Source of the DNA: Mycolicibacterium neoaurum
GTDB taxonomy: Bacteria > Actinomycetota > Actinomycetes > Mycobacteriales > Mycobacteriaceae
Assembly: GCF_036946495.1 (NCBI RefSeq)
Contig: NZ_JAQIIX010000002.1
Coordinates: 868,001 to 932,000 of the forward strand
DNA length: 64,000 nt
Direction: 5' to 3'
Shown piece after piece: positions 62,601 through 64,000 of this stretch (positions are counted from its first letter, which is position 1; the number at the start of each line of letters is the position of its first letter). The notes below the pieces were generated by a model, which had not been told where the DNA came from, ran no database searches, and saw only the letters and a list, made by a program, of their open reading frames with translations. The position numbers and the translations under genes are program-made.

Positions 62601-63057
62601 TGCCAATCATGCTGTGCTCGTGGGGTATGCCGTGCGGGCCCCTGGTTGTGCACCCGACCCCGCCGAGCTCAAACGTCACCTGTCCACCCGGCTGCCGACC
62701 TATATGGTCCCGGCGGCGGTCGTGCTCGTCGAAGCCATTCCGTTGCTGCCCAACGGCAAACTGAATCGGGCCGGTCTACCGATGCCCGATCTGGCCACCG
62801 CCCCGGCGGTGCCACCGCGCAACGAGCTGGAGGCCGCGCTGTGCGATGCGGTTGCCGCGGTCATCGGGTGTGACGACATCGGTATCCACGACGACTTCTT
62901 CGAGCGCGGCGGTGACAGCGTCGCCACCATGCGTCTGGTCGCCGCCGCCCATGCCGCCGGGATCGCCGTCAGTGCCCGTCAGATCTTCGAGCACCGCACG
63001 GTCGCCGAACTGGCGACCGTCTGCGCCGCCAGCTCAACCGCTGGTCACGAAAGCTGA
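47647..63057 (+). CDS. Five-module siderophore NRPS (proposed exochelin MN synthetase)
   Basis: One 5136-residue non-ribosomal peptide synthetase. Order with key motif residues: C1 (HHIAIDG, 132), A1 (YTSGSTG, 596), T1 (GGDS, 979); C2 (HHILADG, 1190), T2 (GGDS, 1533) with no A domain; C3 (CHVLLMDG, 1742), A2 (2223) interrupted by an N-methyltransferase (EIGVGTG, 2606), T3 (GGHS, 3019); C4 (HHIAVDE, 3203), A3 (3668), T4 (GGHS, 4051); C5 (HHIATDE, 4232), A4 (4698), T5 (GGDS, 5088). There is no epimerase and no thioesterase. Hand-read specificity codes: A1 IDTLISSGDK (Asp at 236, beta-alanine-like), A2 DMENLGLINK (exact N5-hydroxyornithine code), A3 DTWDTGLVDK (acidic pocket, fits Orn), A4 DAQEGGLVDK (uncertain). 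ATG 47647 has GGGAG upstream. The IdeR box 100 bp upstream implies iron repression. The Orn N-hydroxylase and MbtH protein are not in the window. Confidence 0.95.
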   Translation: MHAVDEREASYGEARLWSLYRLDGPTAANNVPLAVEFRGPLDVDALNNAVIAVARRHVPLRTVYAEVDGRLNPTIVDPTAAALQVIDCRREDLLRVRADLENWACDLGTEIPFRARLLRVSPDEHVLSLVIHHIAIDGNSIGPLFDDLQKSYRAHRDGAGDAAQRPAAHYHDYVRYHRELLATPGLQDEQLEHWRGVLDGAPAEVALPLDRPRPAVRSYRGDSVLIPLPDDLSRRVTDIARAADVTPFVVLSSTVAAVLSRLGAGDDISLGTPVAGRLEEDFDDLVGFFINMLPLRLDLSGHPRFSELLHRGRRTLFAALSNQEVPFEKIVDAVNPVRSPNRNPLFQTMVSLQPADPERLDLPGVQGRLLDPVVTPAAFDIAFEFFDLPSGGRRLRIIYSTDIFDRAGVESLGRRLLRALAAVTADPDIRLGDIPLVDDAGRWSAVGFGPAGLRATVTDLFDAQVRRTPRGIALRHGDNEIRYDELSDAADRLAGALVDAGVCRGDTVAIALARGTDLVIALLAVLRAGAAYLPIDRRYPTQRAQYMWSDAQPRVIIVDDTTAPDWSDHPSVPVTARVQQRTAVPLGPDDAAYVVYTSGSTGRPKGVVGTHGALANRLWWAARSWSARAGADIRIAKSSIGFIDGSTEILGGLLAGALVVIADDDTAGDGDALTELIEHAGATQILAVPSLAGAIADAAPERLGSVARWICSGERLDSSTVSALRAVSPTAELVNSYGSTEVAGDVLTAIVDDGRISLGRPVPGVTIHILGPHLEVVPPGVAGEIYVSGLQLARGYIGQPGITATRFVANPHGGAGERLYRTGDIARWTPDHQVEYLGRADDQVSLHGFRIELAEVEAALAELPGVHNAAAAVRENPAGGRRLIGYVTAEDSVDPERSRAALARRLPDYMVPAMLVQLPEIPRGATGKIDRRGLPDPEFTTASGGRAPRTEFETVLCEAMATAVGIPVVGADDQFFAMGGDSMSAIRVASLARGHGVAVTPRQVLEHPTPAALATVARSVAIHGQSPDTETTSAAIELSAADRAELTALGPIHTVLPLLPLQYGMYLHSAYTEPETDLYRIQQIAHLSGPLDPDALHEAVRTVIARHPALRVAIHTLVDGSPVQVVLDEVEPRWRSLDLRDIDPDEAQAELLRIAAAERSAPLTLDRPPLLRHVLVSLADDDHRLVQSMHHILADGWSLSSMFDEIARVHNAIVAGSSPDIAVDRFTDFVAHTERRAEKASRAWEKILVEARPTLLAANDSHAVASQDHRDVTTSLSRDRAERLYAAARRAGVTAATAVHAAWGLALGRRLGIDSVVFGSLVSGRGTGYPGVESIVGLLINTVPVPLSWQPADSLSAVAARLQQQQNRVLEAQHARLTDLTRSAGTRTLFDSVVVMENFPDTSATDGGPNTLTYRGFDGSSVMTDYPVALVADAADDLQLRLDYDPGLIGTAPAGDLLGDVVTILETFAADTATTIAALPPVDTLPASPTTGAVAAGTPARTADAAVVAQLTGLYTDLLGVPAGADDDFFTLGGDSVLVIRLAGRARRSGLPLKPQLVFAHRTPAAVAAALNVDSAPHEAAPLADGPLLTLSESERDRVVAATERTVVDVWPLSPLQAGIYFQARYAENAAVYILQNVMELRDNVDIAAMQWAYALVLERNPVLRSGFVADDLPHPVAFIAGDPSCRVRLVDLSEKDRDSAVADTQRLIEQDRHVPFDMTAPPLSRLTVIRRPGGDALILSCHVLLMDGWSRELLMRDLLSAYAMATQGRLSPPRGPAHGYQDYLRWLGAQDSAAAADYWAHVHDGLTEPTLLLPEAAGAEPAMTARVDLQLSDDCAHALRETAQQLGVTLNALLTTALGIVLGYETGRDDVVFGTTVAGRPTEVDGSDAVIGLFLNTVPVRLRLDPAASVADTVRGAQADRLRALDHEFLGLGDIQRAVADAHRGAGLLSGGGALFDNLFVLQNFWSDEAFADAESEFGILSHDTFDASHYPLTWVVAPGDTLAVKLEYRPDFVTESAARRLLDRYRTVVEFLATRPDAALCSVTVQLPDERDGRAHRSSQAHHDVPDLTIAEMLADYSDGDSTALVYGSASVTRTELDQRVSRLAGLLVAEGITGEDTVALAIPRSIDTVVALFAVLRAGAAYLPLELDYPDERLAVMLDDARPRILLTTTAVRERIASITPPDCLRITVDDPETRSALDALAPNWAGERPAPDRPAYVIYTSGSTGKPKGVVTPYRGLTNMHFNHREAIFAPAIAKAGGRRLRIAHTVSFAFDMSWEELLWLVEGHEVHICDEVLRRDAAALVAYCRAHLIDVINVTPTYAQLLFEEGLLDDGEHHPVLVLLGGEAVPPSVWDRLRDDPTTYGYNLYGPTEYTINTLGGGTDDSAEPTVGQPIWNTDAHILDPWLRPVADGHPGELYIAGAGLARGYAHRFGLTAQRFVANPYPTATAPAGTRMYRTGDLVRRGADGNIEFLGRTDEQVKIRGHRVELGDVESAIVAHPSAAQAAVIATADPRVPGTQRLVAYVVPAATPEADRTAAESAHVGEWEQIYSDEYSTISTAVFVEDYAGWDSSYDGAPIPFEEMSEWRATTVAAIADLSPARILEIGVGTGLLLGQLAPRVDEYWGTDLAAPVIEALNNELGTDLELSDRIHLTVAPADRLGEIPTGHFDVVVINSVIQYFPSVRYLADVVESAARHLRPGGALFIGDVRNRLLLDTFHTAIALSRSDSDSTDAEQVRRAAERGVELEKELLLDPDFFVALAHRLGMTVEIRLKTGAFHNELTRHRYDVILRADAPAAPTHRTTLHWPGDLGTVKAALAEAGPDGLRVTAIPNGRLAGEIAATAHLAAGDIAEARTALSAPAGIDPAHLHALAGETGWTVRLTWHPGDPALMDAVFTTTDEPLGDLYSSATVDRPLEELGNNPAGSRERSATVAALRRHLRDTLPDYMVPSAFVALERIPLTDNGKLDVRALPDADAVAPVSTSRAAQNPVEELLAELFAEVLGIDEVGVEDNFFDIGGHSLLTIRLMSRVRSAMGAELTIRDVFDAPTVAQLATKLRLDGPSRPELTVATRPERLPLSAGQERLFILEQLGETGAAYNYPLTFRLRGPLDTDAFTAALTDVVDRHEVLRTVFTTQDGTLQQTILPAGARVPVRVLDCDESAVGGLVDAAADHRFDLNTDIPLRATIMRVAEDDHVVALILHHIAVDEWSDAPLLDDLATAYRARRAGRAPAWSPLPLQYADYALWQQDLLASVADEQTAFWTATLAGAPDELALPTDRPRPAKPSGAGSTLQLDLPAPVVAGLRRMTAEHQVSTVMCFHAAVAALMHRLGAGEDIVVGTPVAGRTEAELNPLVGFFVNTVVLRVDVSGNPTFVELLDRVRDVDLAAFDHQDLPFDRVVEALNPPRAAGRNPLFQTFVGYHYRDDATADVLDLPTEWLSPNVTAAMFDLGFTLIDNIARGRMTVLAEFATDLFDPETVERFTERLLTLLTQVVAEPDTRIADSAVFLPGERQWLDEVGTGPATPISPDDLATMVIQQALRSPDAVAVRGDETDTALTYAELDEWSRRLAADLAGQGAGPGTLIGLAVPRSVELVVALVAIARCGAAFLPLDSDFPADRLQFMLDDAQPVTVLRDRERIRAARHGEKALPTNGSENAARGENWAYVLYTSGTTGRPKGVPVPHRAIANRIAWLQEAYPLAVSDRMLVKTPISFDTSVWEVFWPLSVGATLVLARPGGHREPRYLAETIAAHGVTAVDFVPSVLELFLDELDIDTAGTPDLSSLTRVTVGGEALSRDLAERTIRRLGVPLHNLYGPTETAVDVLGWTADGGPVAIGVPGANVRAYVLDSRLRPTPPGIPGELYLAGVQLADGYLGRPALTAERFVADPWGPAGARMYRTGDVVRWRSDGQLEYRGRDDDQIKVRGVRIEPGEIETVLARHPAVSSVRVLLRGGALVAYYVCAGADSPTAEQLRRFGAQSLPMHMVPAAFVELDALPVTATGKLDRDALPDPHPSAGSGRPPVTPTEITLCDLVGDILGVDAVGLDDDFFALGGHSLSAIRLLGRIRAVLGTEFSLRELFDAPTVAELAARVDQDSGVAAVRPALSARPRPDRVPLSPGQSSMRLHYALEGPNPTYNVPMVWRVDGRFDIATLELALHDVIGRYEILRTIYPDRDGVFEPRVLDPAEVDLHVTLIADHELRDAARYCFRLDEEIPVKVFLAELGTGSVLLVNIHHIATDEWSDEPLLRNLRTAYEARRCGLAPQWPELSLQYADYAMWHAELLDAVAEKQLRYWQDTLAGVPEETGLPTDHPRLPTNTFRGGTVTTSLPPSTVSALRGLARDNQATMFMVAHSAVVTLLNRMGAGDDIVVGTPVSGRSDVLLHDQIGYFLNTVVLRSQVHAGQTFAELLADNRAGVLQAFDHQDIPFDRIVKEVNPLRVRGQHPLFQIMMMYLVSGDTERVEIDGMTLSADEVDTGTAKFDLSIDFVEHADESVTLTMEYNADLFEASTIDALSARLLAVFDRVSEDAGVRLADLDMLIESESDRIAEWERGAELSAPATTLTALFEAQVRAAPTAVAIIDGARELTFDEVNRRANRLARHAIARGLGADDIAALDLPRSADVLIAILAVHKAGGAYLALDAEYPTERITHMLADARPVLTITAETMDEADGDPMLSDADVTDAERRIPVRPDHAAYLIYTSGSTGKPKGVVVPQRSIVNLFASHRERLYRPTMATAGRDRLRVGHAWSFAFDASWQPQLWLYDGHTICLVSDETRRDPALLAAQLDDQEFDFVELTPSMFDSVARAGAVRDGACRLSAIGVGGEAVPPELWAELGAMPSTRAYNLYGPTETTVDALVAEPDGSFEAKIGTPVANSTVYVLDQWLRRVPPGVRGELYVAGAGLARGYLGQSANTAQRFVANPYRDGERMYRTGDLVSWSVDGQLIYHGRADEQVKIRGYRVELGEIESALRATPDVADAAVVARHDTANHAVLVGYAVRAPGCAPDPAELKRHLSTRLPTYMVPAAVVLVEAIPLLPNGKLNRAGLPMPDLATAPAVPPRNELEAALCDAVAAVIGCDDIGIHDDFFERGGDSVATMRLVAAAHAAGIAVSARQIFEHRTVAELATVCAASSTAGHES

Positions 63058-63104
63058 GATGAGCCGATGAGAATGGCTACCGGCGGGCCGATCCCGTGAA
63101 CACA

Positions 63105-63152
63105 ACACACCGCGAAGCGGCCCGCGGTCGGCGCACTGCGTTCGCGGTGTGT
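63105..63152. terminator. Hairpin between the NRPS and the binding-protein gene
   Basis: Perfect 12-bp arms (63105-63116 and 63141-63152) with a 24-nt loop lie between the convergent NRPS and siderophore-binding protein genes. It is a likely bidirectional terminator. Confidence 0.65.
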
Positions 63153-63156
63153 GGGG

Positions 63157-64000
63157 TCAGCTGACGATTGCCGGGACGGTGTCCGGGTTGCCGTCGAGTG
63201 CCACGGCGAGCTGCGGGGCCAGCCGATCCAACAGGTACGGGATCGACAGCACCGAGGCGAAGTAGTAGGCGCAGCTGGCGTCGGAGCCGCCCTGGATGAA
63301 AACCGAACGGTCTTCGCGGGCGACCCGCAGCCGGGAGAAGATCGGGTCAGCGGCCAGTTCGGCCTTCAGCGCCGGGACATCCTTGGGCTCCCAGACCAGA
63401 ACATCGGCATCGATCAGGTCGGCGCGCTCGAAACTGATGGTGGCGTCGAAGTTCTCGCCCAGCGCGTCCTTGACAGCAGCGGACTGGGTGAAACCGAGCA
63501 TCTGCAGGAATTGGCCGCGCGGATCGGTCGCCGCGGAGACGCTGTAACCGTCCTCATTGCGGTAGACCGACAGCCCGGTCTTGCCCTCGAATTGCGGGTA
63601 GGTGGACTTGGTCTCGGCGATCTTCTCGCGGGTCTGGGCCAGCAGCTGGTCACCCTTGGCCTTTTCGTCGAGAGCCTGCGCGAGGATGGGGGTGATCTGT
63701 TCCCAGGTCGCGGCGTAATCGTTGGTGTCCTTCGGCTGGGCCAACGTCGGCGCGATCTGCGAAAGGCGCGCGTACTGCGTATCGGTCAGGTCGGAGTACA
63801 GGCCGACGATCAGATCGGGTTTGAGGTTGGCGATCTCCTCGTACGGCGGCGCACCGTCGGCGGCGAAGGACAACTCGGCGGGCGCCTGCCGGTCCCCGAG
63901 CAGGTCCTTCGACCACGGGCCGAGCACGCCGGTGGTGAAGTATCCGTCCCAGGTCATGACGGCGACAGGCACGGTCCCGAGTGCGATCAGGGTGTCCTGC
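63157..64000 (-). CDS. Iron-siderophore ABC transporter substrate-binding protein, 5'-truncated
   Basis: 281 codons of an open frame that continues past the right edge, so the signal peptide and lipobox are not seen. The reading frame at the edge (QDTLIALGTVPVAVMTWDGYF) and later motifs PPYEEIANLKPDLIVGLYSDLT, ARLSQIAPTLA and DADVLVWEP are those of FecB/FhuD-type class III binding proteins. It should capture ferri-siderophore for import. Its position facing the NRPS suggests that the siderophore made here is its ligand. The GTG at 63972 is only an internal codon. Confidence 0.9.
   Translation of the reverse strand, partial: QDTLIALGTVPVAVMTWDGYFTTGVLGPWSKDLLGDRQAPAELSFAADGAPPYEEIANLKPDLIVGLYSDLTDTQYARLSQIAPTLAQPKDTNDYAATWEQITPILAQALDEKAKGDQLLAQTREKIAETKSTYPQFEGKTGLSVYRNEDGYSVSAATDPRGQFLQMLGFTQSAAVKDALGENFDATISFERADLIDADVLVWEPKDVPALKAELAADPIFSRLRVAREDRSVFIQGGSDASCAYYFASVLSIPYLLDRLAPQLAVALDGNPDTVPAIVS

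Noticed and set aside
47647..63057. Exochelin MS (fxbB/fxbC-type) or mycobactin synthetase
   Set aside because: No epimerase domains, no formyltransferase, no salicylate-activating or PKS components; N-methyltransferase and beta-Ala positions do not fit either compound.
63972..64000. GTG at 63972 as start of the binding protein
   Set aside because: The frame continues to the window edge with family-typical sequence (QDTLIALG), so the gene is truncated by the window rather than starting there.

Overview
The window is high-GC actinobacterial chromosome and reads as a rapidly growing, pigmented Mycolicibacterium. Evidence: many genes are recognisable orthologues of the M. tuberculosis Rv0926c-Rv0949 neighbourhood (uvrD1, chorismate mutase, pgi, an SDR, an Fpg-like glycosylase, ligD, ku, the Rv0927c/Rv0926c pair) in inverted orientation; there is a sigK-rskA locus; F420/LLM oxidoreductases are frequent; several genes have leaderless-type starts (TANNNT 6-7 nt before ATG/GTG). 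The carotenoid genes and, above all, the siderophore assembly line point to M. neoaurum or a close relative. Species assignment is inference.

Layout. 1-17.9 kb: housekeeping and metabolism (DNA helicase end, chorismate mutase, succinate-semialdehyde dehydrogenase, glucose-6-phosphate isomerase, a secreted collagen-like repeat protein, SDR, ThrE-type exporter, MFS pump, Fpg-like glycosylase, FUSC protein, cobF, a diiron oxygenase, an LLM oxidoreductase behind a KstR-like operator, a methyltransferase, a ROK regulator, an MFS pump). 18.0-25.5 kb: a tightly coupled carotenoid operon (crtE-crtI-crtB-methyltransferase-crtU-Rieske protein) with convergent idi and no lycopene cyclase. 25.6-35.1 kb: GGDEF protein, RNase HI, the divergent NHEJ pair ligD/ku, a second KstR-like operator before an SDR and an Rv0926c-like dehydrogenase, and a gamma-glutamylcyclotransferase/poly-gamma-glutamate hydrolase fusion. 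35.1-42.4 kb: permease plus amidohydrolase, a SigK-type promoter driving FAD oxidoreductase-sigK-rskA, an LLM oxidoreductase, a CsbD-like stress protein and tRNA-Arg(CCT).

43-64 kb is the centrepiece: an IdeR-box-controlled divergent siderophore locus. Leftward: a free-standing A-PCP didomain, a MupA/Atu3671-type flavin monooxygenase and a MIO ammonia-lyase. Rightward: one 5136-residue NRPS, C-A-T / C-T / C-A-MT-T / C-A-T / C-A-T, with no epimerase and no thioesterase. Hand-read specificity residues give beta-alanine-like for the first A domain and an exact N5-hydroxyornithine code for the A domain carrying the N-methyltransferase. Counting the didomain as residue 1 and the A-less C-T module as a second beta-Ala, this matches the published structure of exochelin MN (beta-hydroxy-His, beta-Ala, beta-Ala, N-methyl-N5-hydroxy-Orn, Orn, cyclo-N5-hydroxy-Orn). 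A siderophore-binding lipoprotein-type gene runs off the right edge. I propose this is the exochelin MN gene cluster, with the iron-free flavin enzyme as candidate histidine beta-hydroxylase.
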